Shown: piece by piece, positions 9,684-19,223 of the stretch
Layout: each line of letters opens with the position of its first letter
Numbering within the stretch: position 1 is the first letter of the stretch
Source: Pseudomonas fluorescens
Lineage (GTDB): Bacteria; Pseudomonadota; Gammaproteobacteria; Pseudomonadales; Pseudomonadaceae
Assembly (NCBI RefSeq): GCF_001307275.1
Contig: NZ_CP012831.1
Span: forward strand, 1,860,001-1,924,000
Reading direction: 5' to 3'
Length of the DNA: 64,000 nt
Program-made: the position numbers and the translations under genes
The notes under the pieces: model-generated
The model's database searches: none
Told to the model about the DNA's origin: nothing
The model's input: the letters and a program-made list of their open reading frames with translations, nothing else

Positions 9684-10082
9684 ATGTCCCGACAACGGCT
9701 TGCATTTGCCTGGATCGCCTGCTTCGCAGTGCTGTTCAACATGCTTGCCATGCCGCTTTCCAACAGCGGTGGCGCGACTGCCAATTCGCCAGCCGAGCAA
9801 CTGCTGTGGGGCAGTTTCTGCTCGTCCAGCGGCACGAAAATGGTCGCGATTTCCCTGGGCAAGCTCGAACAGGGCGCGCCACAGAAAGACAATCACTCGA
9901 CGATGCAGCATTGCTGGTGCTGCGCCGGCACCGCGTCGCTGGTGGCACTCACCGGCCATGCCCCGCAACTGTACCTGGATGCCCGGCTCGATCATCGCGG
10001 CATCGTCCAATCGAAACTCGATAACCCCACGCCCCGCCAACAATGGCCAAGCCTCAATCCCCGCGCCTCGCCCCTGGTCTGA
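9684..10082 (+). CDS. DUF2946-type protein of copper island
   Basis: A 132-residue protein with an N-terminal hydrophobic signal or anchor (residues ~6-25) and a later HSTMQHCWCCAG cluster rich in His and Cys that could bind metal. Small proteins of this kind sit next to the PCu(A)C chaperone and OprC genes in pseudomonads and are annotated as DUF2946. It begins a same-strand run with the chaperone, a second such protein and the receptor. Its molecular role is not established; a part in periplasmic copper handling is inferred from context. Confidence 0.7.
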   Translation: MSRQRLAFAWIACFAVLFNMLAMPLSNSGGATANSPAEQLLWGSFCSSSGTKMVAISLGKLEQGAPQKDNHSTMQHCWCCAGTASLVALTGHAPQLYLDARLDHRGIVQSKLDNPTPRQQWPSLNPRASPLV

Positions 10083-10128
10083 TTCTTTCCGCATACACCT
10101 GCGCCCTGAATCGTTCCGGAGAATCGCC

Positions 10129-10608
10129 ATGTTGAACAGACTTATCCTGCTGGCTGCCCTATTGCTTCCCATCGGCTTTGCCCAAGCTCACCAGTACAAG
10201 GCAGGCGATCTTGAAATCGCCCACCCGTGGTCTCAAGAGTTGCCGCCCAATGCGCCGACCGTGGCCGCGTATTTCGTCATCCACAACGGCGGCACCAGCG
10301 ACGACAAGCTGCTCAGCGTCGACTCACCCATCGCCGGCAAGGCCGAGCTCCATGAGCATGTGATGCAAAACGACCTGATGAAAATGCAACCGGTATCCGA
10401 CGTCGATATCGCCCCGGGTGCGACTGTCACCTTCGCGCCGATGGCGTATCACGTGATGCTGCTGGATTTGAAGGACCGCAGCCTGCTCAGCGACGGCAAG
10501 CGCTTCCCCATGACCCTGCATTTCGAAAAAGCCGGCGATGTCACGGTCGAGGTTGCGGTGCAGAAAAAAGCGCCCGACGGCACCAAGACACACATGCACG
10601 CCCAGTAG
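10129..10608 (+). CDS. Periplasmic copper chaperone PCu(A)C
   Basis: A 159-residue secreted protein. Signal peptide residues 1-20 end in FAQA, and the mature part begins with HQYKAGDLEI. The Met/His ligands expected for Cu(I) are present as HEHVMQNDLMKM and, 23 residues later, YHVML, which fits the H(M)X10MX21HXM pattern of the family. The chaperone passes Cu(I) to copper enzymes such as cytochrome oxidase. ATG 10129 is preceded by GGAGA; a longer in-frame reading from 9700 is out of frame with the upstream gene and was rejected. Confidence 0.9.
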   Translation: MLNRLILLAALLLPIGFAQAHQYKAGDLEIAHPWSQELPPNAPTVAAYFVIHNGGTSDDKLLSVDSPIAGKAELHEHVMQNDLMKMQPVSDVDIAPGATVTFAPMAYHVMLLDLKDRSLLSDGKRFPMTLHFEKAGDVTVEVAVQKKAPDGTKTHMHAQ

Positions 10609-10647
10609 ACGTAGCCGCCCGTGCACGCCCTTCGCGCCAGGCCATCC

Positions 10648-11070
10648 ATGCCCCGCCGTCAGCCCATGAGCCAGACACGCGGCAGCTGGATCAGCCTGTT
10701 CGCCATGCTGATGATCTTTATCGGTCCGCTGATTTCCCAGTCGATGCCGATGGATCAGCGCATGCCTGCGAGCATGAACATGAGCATGTCGATGGACATG
10801 AGCATGGACATGCCGGCGGGAGTCCACGCCGAACATGAGGCCTCAACCGACGAACACTGCCCGCCCCAGCGCGAGCACCACGCACTGTGGGAAAAGTGTG
10901 GCTATTGCAGCCTGCTGTTCAACTGTCCGGCGCTGACTGGCGGCCAGGGCTTCGCCACCTTTGAAACACCACTGGCCAACACCTACACCGCCCCCTCCCC
11001 GCGCCTGGGCCATGCCCGCACCGCATTCTTCCCGGGTGCCCGCACCCGCGCACCGCCCCTCGACGCGTAA
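10648..11070 (+). CDS. His/Met-rich DUF2946-type exported protein
   Basis: A protein of about 140 residues with a hydrophobic segment (WISLFAMLMIFIGPLIS) followed by a run dense in methionine (MNMSMSMDMSMDMP) and then histidine and cysteine (EHCPPQREHHALWEKCGYC). These look like copper-binding sites. It lies between the PCu(A)C chaperone and the OprC-type receptor. The start could also be ATG 10621 or 10666; 10648 keeps a basic N-terminus before the hydrophobic segment. Function is inferred only from context and composition. Confidence 0.65.
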   Translation: MPRRQPMSQTRGSWISLFAMLMIFIGPLISQSMPMDQRMPASMNMSMSMDMSMDMPAGVHAEHEASTDEHCPPQREHHALWEKCGYCSLLFNCPALTGGQGFATFETPLANTYTAPSPRLGHARTAFFPGARTRAPPLDA

Positions 11071-11152
11071 GCCGACACTCCACTCACCCGGTCGTACAAG
11101 ACAGCCCCAGGCTGCCCGACCGTGTCGTCTACGTTTGTTCGATGGAATCATC

Positions 11153-13279
11153 ATGTCCAGGTTTTCTGCTGGCATCGCGTTGGGCTCTGCCCAGGTTCGC
11201 TGCCCCCTGAACGAGCCACGGGTTCGTTTGCGCCAAACCATCGCCGCCCTGTGCGGCCTGCTGCTCACGCCTCTCGCGCTGGCCGACGAGCACGAGCATC
11301 ACGACCATCAGGTCGACGAACTGAGCCCGACGGTCATCACCGCCATCGCCCCCAGCTCGCCGCTGACCGTCGTCACCAACCCCAAGGACCCGCGCCAACC
11401 GGTGCCGGCCAGTGATGGCGGCGACTACCTCAAGACCATTCCGGGCTTTGCCCTGGTGCGCAACGGCGGCACCAATGGCGACCCGGTGCTGCGTGGCATG
11501 TTCGGCTCACGGCTGAACATCCTCACCAACGGCAGCATGCTGTTGGGTGCTTGCCCAGGCCGGATGGACGCCCCGACCTCCTATATCTCGCCAGAAACCT
11601 ACGACAAGCTCACCGTCATCAAAGGCCCGCAAACCGTGCTCTGGGGCCCCGGCGCCTCGGCCGGGACCGTGCTGTTCGAGCGAGAGCCGGAACAGTTCGG
11701 CGAGTTGGGCACCCGGGTCAACGCCAGTGTGCTGGCCGGCTCCAATGGCCGTTTCGACAAAGTGGTGGATGCCGCCGCCGGTGGCCCGCTGGGCTATGTA
11801 CGGGTGATCGGCAACACCGCCCATTCGGACGACTACCGCGACGGCAATAACGACACCGTGCCGTCGCGCTATGACAAGTGGAATGGCGACGTCACCCTTG
11901 GCTGGACGCCGGACGCCGACACCTTGCTGGAATTGACGGCCGGCAAGGGCGACGGTGAAGCGCGCTACGCCGGACGCGGCATGGACGGCTCACAGTTCAA
12001 GCGCGAAAGCCTCGGGCTGCGTTTCGAGCGCTCGAACATCGGCCAGGTGCTGGACAAGGTCGAGGCCCAGGTCTACTACAACTACGCCGACCACGTGATG
12101 GACAACTACACGCTGCGCACGCCGTCCGGCACCGGGATGATGGCCGGGCCCATGGCTTCCAACGTCGACCGCCGCACCCTCGGCGCGCGCATCAAGGCCA
12201 CCTGGCGCTGGGCCGATGTGCAATTGATCAGCGGCCTGGACGCCCAGACCAACGAGCATCGCCAACGCAGCAGCATGGGCGTCGACACCTACAAGGACCT
12301 GCCGTACACCAAGGACGCTGACTTCCACAACTACGGGGTGTTCGGCGAACTGACCTGGTACGCCGCCGACCGCGACCGGGTGATCACCGGTGCCCGGCTC
12401 GACCGCGCCGCGGCCAAGGATTACCGCCAGAGCATCGGTTCCGGCATGTCGGCCCGCCCCAACCCCACCGCCGACGACACTCGCGCCGACACGCTGCCCA
12501 GCGGTTTTGTCCGCTACGAGCACGACCTGGACGACAGCCCCACCACCCTCTACGCAGGCGTCGGTCACGCCCAGCGCTTCCCGGACTACTGGGAGTTGTT
12601 CTCGCCGAACGTCGGCCCCAGCGGTTCGTTGAATGCCTTCGACGCGATCAAGCCGGAGAAAACCACCCAGCTCGACTTCGGCCTGCAGTACAAGACCGAA
12701 ACCCTCGAAGCCTGGGCGTCGGGTTATGTCGGCCAGGTGCGCGACTACATCCTCTTCGACTACACCCCCGGGATGATGGGCACCACCTCCCGGGCCGAGA
12801 ACATCGATGCGCGGATCATGGGCGGTGAATTGGGTGCGGCCTACAAGCTGAGCGAGCGCTGGAAAGCCGACGCCACCCTGGCCTACGCCTGGGGCAAGAA
12901 CAGCAGCGACGGCAGCGCCCTGGCGCAAATGCCGCCGCTGGACGCACGCCTGGGCCTGACCTACAGCGAAGACCGCTGGAGCGCCGGTGCCCTGTGGCGG
13001 GTGGTGGCGGCGCAACACCGTGTCGATGAAAACAAGGGCAACGTGGTGGGCAAGGACTACGGCAAAAGCTCGGGCTTCGGCGTGTTCTCGCTCAACGGTG
13101 CCTATCGCATCAATCAACACTGGAAGGTCAGCAGCGGCGTCGACAACCTGTTCGGCAAAGCCTACGCCGAACACTTGAACCTGGCCGGCAACGCCGGGTT
13201 CGGCTACCCGGCGAGCGACCCGCAGGCTATCAACGAACCGGGGCGCACGCTCTGGACCAAGGTGGACATGAGTTTCTAA
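11153..13279 (+). CDS. oprC: TonB-dependent copper receptor, OprC type
   Basis: A 708-residue outer-membrane receptor. A signal segment ends in LLTPLALA, then comes a His-rich start (DEHEHHDHQ), a plug domain (~60-190) and a beta-barrel ending in the outer-membrane signature VDMSF. The plug has LGACPGRMD, i.e. the CxxxM half of the copper site known from P. aeruginosa OprC; a DHVMDN segment in the barrel supplies HxM. This supports copper import rather than siderophore uptake. Upstream are a copper chaperone and two DUF2946 proteins, downstream a PepSY protein. ATG 11153 was chosen; 64 earlier in-frame residues lie inside the preceding gene. Confidence 0.92.
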   Translation: MSRFSAGIALGSAQVRCPLNEPRVRLRQTIAALCGLLLTPLALADEHEHHDHQVDELSPTVITAIAPSSPLTVVTNPKDPRQPVPASDGGDYLKTIPGFALVRNGGTNGDPVLRGMFGSRLNILTNGSMLLGACPGRMDAPTSYISPETYDKLTVIKGPQTVLWGPGASAGTVLFEREPEQFGELGTRVNASVLAGSNGRFDKVVDAAAGGPLGYVRVIGNTAHSDDYRDGNNDTVPSRYDKWNGDVTLGWTPDADTLLELTAGKGDGEARYAGRGMDGSQFKRESLGLRFERSNIGQVLDKVEAQVYYNYADHVMDNYTLRTPSGTGMMAGPMASNVDRRTLGARIKATWRWADVQLISGLDAQTNEHRQRSSMGVDTYKDLPYTKDADFHNYGVFGELTWYAADRDRVITGARLDRAAAKDYRQSIGSGMSARPNPTADDTRADTLPSGFVRYEHDLDDSPTTLYAGVGHAQRFPDYWELFSPNVGPSGSLNAFDAIKPEKTTQLDFGLQYKTETLEAWASGYVGQVRDYILFDYTPGMMGTTSRAENIDARIMGGELGAAYKLSERWKADATLAYAWGKNSSDGSALAQMPPLDARLGLTYSEDRWSAGALWRVVAAQHRVDENKGNVVGKDYGKSSGFGVFSLNGAYRINQHWKVSSGVDNLFGKAYAEHLNLAGNAGFGYPASDPQAINEPGRTLWTKVDMSF

Positions 13280-13312
13280 CCGGCACCGGAGATCTGTCAA
13301 CAAGGACACAAA

Positions 13313-13404
13313 CTGTGGGAGCGAGCTTGCTCGCGATGGCGAAGGCACATTCAACATCGATGCAAGCTGAACCATTGTTATCGCGAGCAAGCTCGCTCCC
13401 ACAG
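13313..13404. repeat. REPIN (inverted REP pair)
   Basis: A TGTGGGAGCGAGCTTGCTCG copy faces its reverse complement, about 90 bases in all, between oprC and the PepSY gene. It could act as a transcript-processing or termination hairpin. Confidence 0.88.
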
Positions 13405-13470
13405 GGTTCGATTCCACCTTGAATGACGGCACAACATAACAACCCAATTTGCCCTGCGGAGCGCTTTCTG

Positions 13471-14850
13471 ATGAGCCAACCGAAACCGAATTTCTACAAC
13501 CTGGCCTGGCGCTGGCATTTTTATGCCGGGCTGTTCGTGGCGCCGTTCATGGTGATGCTGGCCCTGACCGGCATCATCTACCTGTTCAAGCCACAACTCG
13601 ATCCACTGATGTACGGCAGCCTGTTGAACGTGCCGGCCGGGCATCACACCCTGGCGGCGGACGACCTGCTCAATAAGGTCCGCCAGGCCTACCCCGAAGG
13701 CCAGGTCAAACAGTACCTGCCACCGGTCAATGCCGAGCGCAGCGCGCAGTTCGTGGTGATCGACCAGGGCCGGGAACTGAACGTGTTCATCGACCCGTAC
13801 CACGGCGACGTCCTCGGCGAACAGGATGCGAAGAGCAACCTGCAAGCCATGGCCCGGGCGATTCACGGCGAGTTGCTGATCGGCACCGTCGGTGACCGGC
13901 TGGTGGAAATGGCCGCCGGCTGGGGCGTGGTGCTGGTGGTCTCCGGCCTGTACCTGTGGTGGCCGCGCGGGCAATCATCGGCCGGTGTGCTGTGGCCGCG
14001 CTGGAGCGCCCGCGGGCGGTTGTTCTGGCGTGACCTGCACGTCGTCGTCGGTTTCTGGGGCGCGGCATTCCTGCTGGTGATGCTGCTCAGCGGCATGACC
14101 TGGACCGGCTTCTGGGGCAAGCAATACGCAGACCTCTGGAACCGCTTCCCGGCGGCGATGTGGAATGACGTGCCCAAGTCCGACGTCGAGGCCGGCAGCC
14201 TCAACAACGCCCACCGCCAGACCGTGCCCTGGGCAGTAGAAAATACGCCGATGCCGATGTCCGGCGACCATGCCGAGCACATGGGCCACGGTGGCATGCA
14301 CGAAGGCCCCGCCGCCCCGACCGTCAGCCTGCAAGCGGTGCAGGATATCACCACCGCGCGCCAGGTCACGCCCGGCTACAGCATCACGTTGCCCACCACG
14401 GCCAGCGGCGTGTTCACCGTCGCCGTGTTCGCCGATGACCCGCGCAACGACGCCACCCTGCACGTGGACCAGTACACCGGCAAGGTCCTGGCCGATGTGC
14501 GCTGGGAGCACTACAGCATCGTCGCCCGCGCCACCGAAACCGGGGTGATGCTGCACGAAGGCAAGATGTTCGGCCCGGTGAACCAGATCCTCGTGCTGCT
14601 GGTTTGCCTGATGATCCTGCTCAGCGCCGTGAGTGGCCTGGTGATCTGGTGGAAGCGCCGGCCCCAGGGCAAGTTCGGCGTGCCGCCCCTGCGCCACGAC
14701 CTGCCGACCTGGAAGACCGGAGTGTTCATCATGCTGGCCCTGGCGCTGGTGTTCCCGTTGGTAGGGGCTTCGCTGGTGGTGGTGTGGCTGTTGGACCGGC
14801 TGGTTACCCGGTTCAATCGCCAGCCTGAGGCGGCTTCATCTTCAAGCTGA
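13471..14850 (+). CDS. PepSY-associated membrane protein
   Basis: A 459-residue inner-membrane protein with about five hydrophobic segments (near residues 15-37, 148-165, 190-210, 372-392 and 415-440) and PepSY-type periplasmic stretches between them. Family members act in reductive handling of metals or iron-siderophores next to TonB receptors. A His-rich periplasmic patch (DHAEHMGHGGMHEG) near residue 270 fits copper. ATG 13471 (MSQPKPNFYNLAWRWHFY) fits the family; an in-frame ATG 48 bases earlier is less likely. It follows the copper receptor and is probably part of that island. Reaction not proven. Confidence 0.82.
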   Translation: MSQPKPNFYNLAWRWHFYAGLFVAPFMVMLALTGIIYLFKPQLDPLMYGSLLNVPAGHHTLAADDLLNKVRQAYPEGQVKQYLPPVNAERSAQFVVIDQGRELNVFIDPYHGDVLGEQDAKSNLQAMARAIHGELLIGTVGDRLVEMAAGWGVVLVVSGLYLWWPRGQSSAGVLWPRWSARGRLFWRDLHVVVGFWGAAFLLVMLLSGMTWTGFWGKQYADLWNRFPAAMWNDVPKSDVEAGSLNNAHRQTVPWAVENTPMPMSGDHAEHMGHGGMHEGPAAPTVSLQAVQDITTARQVTPGYSITLPTTASGVFTVAVFADDPRNDATLHVDQYTGKVLADVRWEHYSIVARATETGVMLHEGKMFGPVNQILVLLVCLMILLSAVSGLVIWWKRRPQGKFGVPPLRHDLPTWKTGVFIMLALALVFPLVGASLVVVWLLDRLVTRFNRQPEAASSSS

Positions 14851-14928
14851 AGGCCATGCGTTAACGGAAGGCGGCGCGAAACCTCCACAATCGCACCCGC
14901 TTTCCAAACGATGAACACAGTCCGGAAT

Positions 14929-15016
14929 GTGGGAGCGAGCTTGCTCGCGATAGCGGTAGATCAGTCAGATCGGAGATGACTGACCCATCGCTATCGCGAG
15001 CAAGCTCGCTCCCACA
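14929..15016. repeat. REPIN (inverted REP pair)
   Basis: TGTGGGAGCGAGCTTGCTCG and its reverse complement separated by about 45 bases, upstream of the urtA promoter. Confidence 0.88.
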
Positions 15017-15146
15017 AGGGGACTCGCACCCTTGCGCACTAATGTGGCGCACCTCCTCGCACCAGCCCCCGCAATGCGTTCACTCATGGTGCGCTCGCTC
15101 CCTTGTGCCCCACGCCAACCCCGCGTTTCAAAGCCTTTCTCCGACC

Positions 15147-15162
15147 GGGCACACCCCTTGCA
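15147..15162 (+). promoter_or_regulatory. Sigma-54 (-24/-12) promoter of urtA
   Basis: GGGCACACCCCTTGCA matches the TGGCACG-N4-TTGCW consensus with GG at 15148-15149 and GC at 15160-15161, exactly ten bases apart. The urtA ATG is about 62 bases downstream. This agrees with nitrogen-limited induction of urea uptake by NtrC/RpoN, known in other bacteria. Confidence 0.75.
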
Positions 15163-15224
15163 AAAGCGCTTTCAGCGTTTGCATCTGCCCTCAAAAAAAC
15201 TCATAAGTCCATGGAGATCGCACA

Positions 15225-16490
15225 ATGAAGCGTCGTAGCTTGATCAAGGCTTTTACACTCTCGGCAAGCATTGCCGCGATGGGCATGGCCTGGACCGTCC
15301 AGGCCGCCGAGACCATCAAGGTCGGTATCTTGCATTCGCTGTCCGGCACCATGGCGATCTCCGAGACGTCCCTCAAGGACATGGCGCTGATGACCATTGA
15401 CGAGATCAACGCCAAGGGTGGTGTGAACGGCAAGAAGCTTGAAGCGGTGGTCGTGGACCCGGCGTCGAACTGGCCGCTGTTCGCCGAAAAGGGCCGGCAG
15501 TTGCTGACCCAGGACAAGGTCGCCGTGGTGTTCGGCTGCTGGACATCGGTGTCACGTAAATCCGTGTTGCCAGTGTTCGAAGAACTCAACGGCCTGCTGT
15601 TCTACCCGGTGCAGTATGAAGGCGAAGAGATGTCGCCGAACGTGTTCTACACCGGTGCCGCGCCGAACCAACAGGCGATTCCGGCGGTGGAGTACCTGAT
15701 GAGCGAAGAAGGCGGCAGCGCCAAGCGCTACTTCCTGCTGGGCACCGACTACGTCTATCCGCGCACCACCAACAAGATCCTGCGTTCGTTCCTGCACTCC
15801 AAAGGGGTGGCGGACAAAGACATCGAAGAGGTCTACACCCCGTTCGGCCACAGCGATTACCAGACCATCGTGGCCAACATCAAGAAGTTCTCGGCCGGTG
15901 GCAAGACCGCGGTCATCTCCACGGTCAATGGCGACTCCAACGTGCCGTTCTATAAAGAACTGGCCAACCAGGGCCTGAAGGCCACCGACGTACCGGTCGT
16001 GGCGTTCTCGGTGGGCGAAGAGGAACTGCGCGGCATCGACACCAAGCCGCTGGTGGGCAACCTGGCGGCGTGGAACTACTTCGAATCCGTGGATAACCCG
16101 GCGAACAAGAAATTCGTCGATTCCTGGAAAGCCTACGCCAAGGCCAAGAACCTGCCAGGCGCCGACAAAGCGGTGACCAACGACCCGATGGAAGCCACCT
16201 ACGTCGGCATCCACATGTGGGCGCAAGCGGTCGAGAAAGCCAAGTCCACCGACGTCGACAAAGTCCGCGAAGCCCTGGCCGGCCAGACCTTCGCCGCACC
16301 GTCGGGCTACACCCTGACCATGGACAAGACCAACCACCACCTGCACAAGCCGGTGATGATCGGCGAGATCCAGGCCGACGGTCAGTTCAACGTGGTCTGG
16401 CAGACCGAAGGCCCGATCCGCGCGCAACCGTGGAGCCCGTTCATCGCCGGCAACGACAAGAAGCCTGACTATGCGGTGAAGAGCAACTGA
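15225..16490 (+). CDS. urtA: Urea ABC transporter substrate-binding protein
   Basis: A 421-residue periplasmic binding protein. The signal peptide ends near VQAAE (residue ~28), and its RRSLIK motif somewhat resembles a Tat signal. The mature protein begins TIKVGILHSLSGTMAISE; FGCWTSVSRKSVLPVFE and LFYPVQYEGEEMSPN are typical of UrtA among the leucine/amide-binding family. It delivers urea to UrtBC. It is first in urtABCDE and is preceded by a sigma-54 type promoter. A REPIN separates it from urtB, which may allow higher expression of the binding protein. Confidence 0.95.
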   Translation: MKRRSLIKAFTLSASIAAMGMAWTVQAAETIKVGILHSLSGTMAISETSLKDMALMTIDEINAKGGVNGKKLEAVVVDPASNWPLFAEKGRQLLTQDKVAVVFGCWTSVSRKSVLPVFEELNGLLFYPVQYEGEEMSPNVFYTGAAPNQQAIPAVEYLMSEEGGSAKRYFLLGTDYVYPRTTNKILRSFLHSKGVADKDIEEVYTPFGHSDYQTIVANIKKFSAGGKTAVISTVNGDSNVPFYKELANQGLKATDVPVVAFSVGEEELRGIDTKPLVGNLAAWNYFESVDNPANKKFVDSWKAYAKAKNLPGADKAVTNDPMEATYVGIHMWAQAVEKAKSTDVDKVREALAGQTFAAPSGYTLTMDKTNHHLHKPVMIGEIQADGQFNVVWQTEGPIRAQPWSPFIAGNDKKPDYAVKSN

Positions 16491-16534
16491 GCCCGTGGGT
16501 GTCGGCCCCAATCCCCGGGCCGACACACAACCCC

Positions 16535-16623
16535 TGTGGGAGCGAGCTTGCTCGCGATAGCGATGGATCAGCCAGAAGAACAGTGACTGACACACCGCTA
16601 TCGCGAGCAAGCTCGCTCCCACA
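16535..16623. repeat. REPIN (inverted REP pair)
   Basis: Inverted REP copies between urtA and urtB. Its position after the binding-protein gene would allow differential mRNA stability. Confidence 0.88.
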
Positions 16624-16648
16624 AAAAGCACTGCGCAAGGCCTAGCAT

Positions 16649-18151
16649 ATGCCCACCGCCCTTTACCGCCTTATCCTCGCCCTGGTGCTGCTGTTGCCAC
16701 TGGAGGCCCACGCCGGTGACGCCGAAGACTTCGTCGCCGCCAACCCGACCCAGCAGGCCAAACTCCTGGAAACCTGGGCCGCGCAGCCGGAGCCTGCACG
16801 TGTCGAACTGATCAACGCCCTGCAACAAGGCCAGTTGATCGTCGACGGTCAGCCAAAAACCCTGCGCCTGAACAACCGCTTGCGCGGGCTGATCGAAACC
16901 GCCCTCGCCAGCCATCAACTGCTCGCCGTCGATGCCCGCGTACGCCTGGCCGCCGCGCAGCAACTGCAAAAAACTGCCCGCCCGGCGCAACTGGCGTTTC
17001 TCGACCGGCAATTGGCCGGTGAGCAGGACGAAGACGTACACGCCGCCCTGAGCCTGGCCCTGGCGAACCTGCAACTGGTGGACACCAACCCGAACGTGCG
17101 CCTGGCCGCCGTCCGTCTGTTGGGGGAAACCGGCGATCCACTGGCCCGTACCCGCCTGGAAGGCCTGCTCGAACCCGGCGTCGAAACCGATGCCGCCGTG
17201 CGCACCGCCGCTGAAACCAGCCTGGGCCAGGTCAAGCGCAAACTCCTGGTGGGCGAGTTGCTGGGCCAGGCCTTCAGCGGTATGTCCCTGGGCTCGATCC
17301 TGCTGCTCGCCGCCCTCGGCCTGGCGATTACCTTCGGCCTGCTGGGGGTGATCAACATGGCCCACGGCGAGATGCTCATGCTGGGCGCCTATTCCACTTA
17401 TGTGGTGCAGTTGCTGTTCCAGCGCTTTGCCCCGAACGCCATCGAGTTCTATCCGCTGATCGCCTTGCCGGTGGCATTTTTCATCACCGCGGCCATCGGC
17501 ATGGCCCTGGAGCGTACGGTGATTCGCCATCTCTACGGGCGGCCGCTGGAAACCCTGCTCGCCACCTGGGGCATCAGCCTGATGCTGATCCAACTGGTGC
17601 GCCTGGTGTTCGGTGCGCAGAACGTCGAAGTCGCCAACCCGGCCTGGCTCTCGGGCGGGATCCAGGTGTTGCCGAACCTGGTGCTGCCGTACAACCGCAT
17701 CGTGATCATCGCCTTTGCCTTGTTCGTGGTGGTGCTGACCTGGCTGCTGCTGAACAAGACGCGCCTGGGCCTGAACGTGCGCGCGGTGACCCAGAACCGC
17801 AACATGGCCGCCTGCTGCGGCGTGCCCACCGGCCGGGTCGACATGCTCGCCTTCGGCCTCGGCTCGGGCATCGCCGGGCTCGGAGGCGTGGCCCTGAGCC
17901 AGATCGGCAACGTCGGCCCGGACCTGGGCCAGAGCTACATCATCGACTCGTTCCTGGTGGTGGTGCTCGGTGGTGTCGGCCAGTTGGCCGGCAGTGTGTT
18001 CGCCGCGTTCGGCCTGGGTATCGCCAACAAGATCCTCGAACCGCAGATCGGCGCCGTGCTGGGCAAGATCCTGATCCTCGCGCTGATCATTCTGTTCATC
18101 CAGAAGCGTCCGCAAGGCCTCTTCGCGCTCAAAGGACGGGTAATCGACTGA
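16649..18151 (+). CDS. urtB: Urea ABC transporter permease
   Basis: A 500-residue permease of the LivH type with an N-terminal extension of about 200 residues. A signal peptide ends at AHAGD, followed by helical repeats (VRLAAAQQLQKTARPAQ, VRLAAVRLLGETGDP), and then the membrane domain begins near residue 210 with SLGSILLLAALGLAITFG and VINMAHGEMLMLGAY. This extension is normal for UrtB. With UrtC it forms the inner-membrane urea channel. Its stop shares a base with the urtC start (TGATG). Confidence 0.94.
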   Translation: MPTALYRLILALVLLLPLEAHAGDAEDFVAANPTQQAKLLETWAAQPEPARVELINALQQGQLIVDGQPKTLRLNNRLRGLIETALASHQLLAVDARVRLAAAQQLQKTARPAQLAFLDRQLAGEQDEDVHAALSLALANLQLVDTNPNVRLAAVRLLGETGDPLARTRLEGLLEPGVETDAAVRTAAETSLGQVKRKLLVGELLGQAFSGMSLGSILLLAALGLAITFGLLGVINMAHGEMLMLGAYSTYVVQLLFQRFAPNAIEFYPLIALPVAFFITAAIGMALERTVIRHLYGRPLETLLATWGISLMLIQLVRLVFGAQNVEVANPAWLSGGIQVLPNLVLPYNRIVIIAFALFVVVLTWLLLNKTRLGLNVRAVTQNRNMAACCGVPTGRVDMLAFGLGSGIAGLGGVALSQIGNVGPDLGQSYIIDSFLVVVLGGVGQLAGSVFAAFGLGIANKILEPQIGAVLGKILILALIILFIQKRPQGLFALKGRVID

Positions 18152-19223
18152 TGAACCAGCCCCTGATGCTCACGGCCACGCAAAAGGCCGGTCCCAAACT
18201 CACCCTCGCCGTCGGCGCGCTGATCCTGGCCGTGCTGCTGAGCCTGCCGTTGCTGTCGCTGCTGGCGGCGGACAATCCGCTGCACGTGTCAGCCTACACC
18301 CTGACCCTGGTGGGCAAGATTCTCTGCTACGCCATCGTCGCCCTGGCACTGGACCTGGTCTGGGGCTACGCCGGCTTGCTCTCCCTGGGCCACGGCCTGT
18401 TCTTCGCCCTGGGCGGCTACGCCATGGGCATGTACTTGATGCGCCAGGCCGCCGGGGATGGCTTGCCGGCGTTCATGACCTTCCTGTCGTGGACCGAGTT
18501 GCCTTGGTACTGGGCCGGCACCGACAGTTTCCTCTGGGCGATGTGCCTGGTGGTGCTGGCGCCGGGGTTGCTGGCCCTGGCGTTCGGCTTCTTCGCCTTC
18601 CGTTCGCGGATCAAGGGCGTGTATTTCTCGATCATGACCCAGGCCCTGACCTTCGCCGGGATGCTCCTGTTTTTCCGCAACGAAACCGGATTTGGCGGCA
18701 ACAACGGCTTCACCAATTTCCGCTCGATCCTGGGCTTCGGCATCACCGAGCCAGGCACCCGGGCGGTGCTGTTTTTCGCCACGGTGTTGCTGCTGGTGGC
18801 GAGCCTGTTCATCGGCTGGCGCCTGGCCCGCAGCAAGTTCGGCCGGGTACTGACCGCCCTGCGGGACGCGGAAAACCGCCTGATGTTCTGCGGCTACGAT
18901 CCCCGTGGTTTCAAGCTGTTCGTCTGGGTATTGAGCGCGGTGCTGTGCGGCCTGGCCGGGGCGTTGTACGTGCCGCAGGTGGGCATCATCAACCCCAGCG
19001 AAATGTCGCCGACCAACTCCATCGAGGCCGCCGTTTGGGTCGCCCTTGGCGGGCGCGGCACGTTGATCGGGCCGTTGCTGGGCGCCGGGGTCGTGAACGG
19101 CATGAAGAGCTGGTTCACCGTGGCGTTTCCTGAATATTGGCTGTTCTTCCTCGGCGCCCTGTTCATCGTCGTGACCCTGTATCTGCCCAAGGGTGTGATC
19201 GGGTTGCTGAAGAAAAGGAGCGA

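Larger units (their letters stand above)
14851..15224. other. Gene-free stretch upstream of urtA
   Basis: These 374 bases hold a REPIN at 14929-15016 and the urtA promoter region with a sigma-54 type element at 15147-15162. The part at 15070-15092 has a GCG...GGTGC pattern that might be a weak NtrC half-site pair; I do not rely on it. Confidence 0.6.

Noticed and set aside
13313..13404. CRISPR-like repeats
   Set aside because: The repeats are inverted pairs scattered singly in the chromosome, not regularly spaced direct repeats with spacers.
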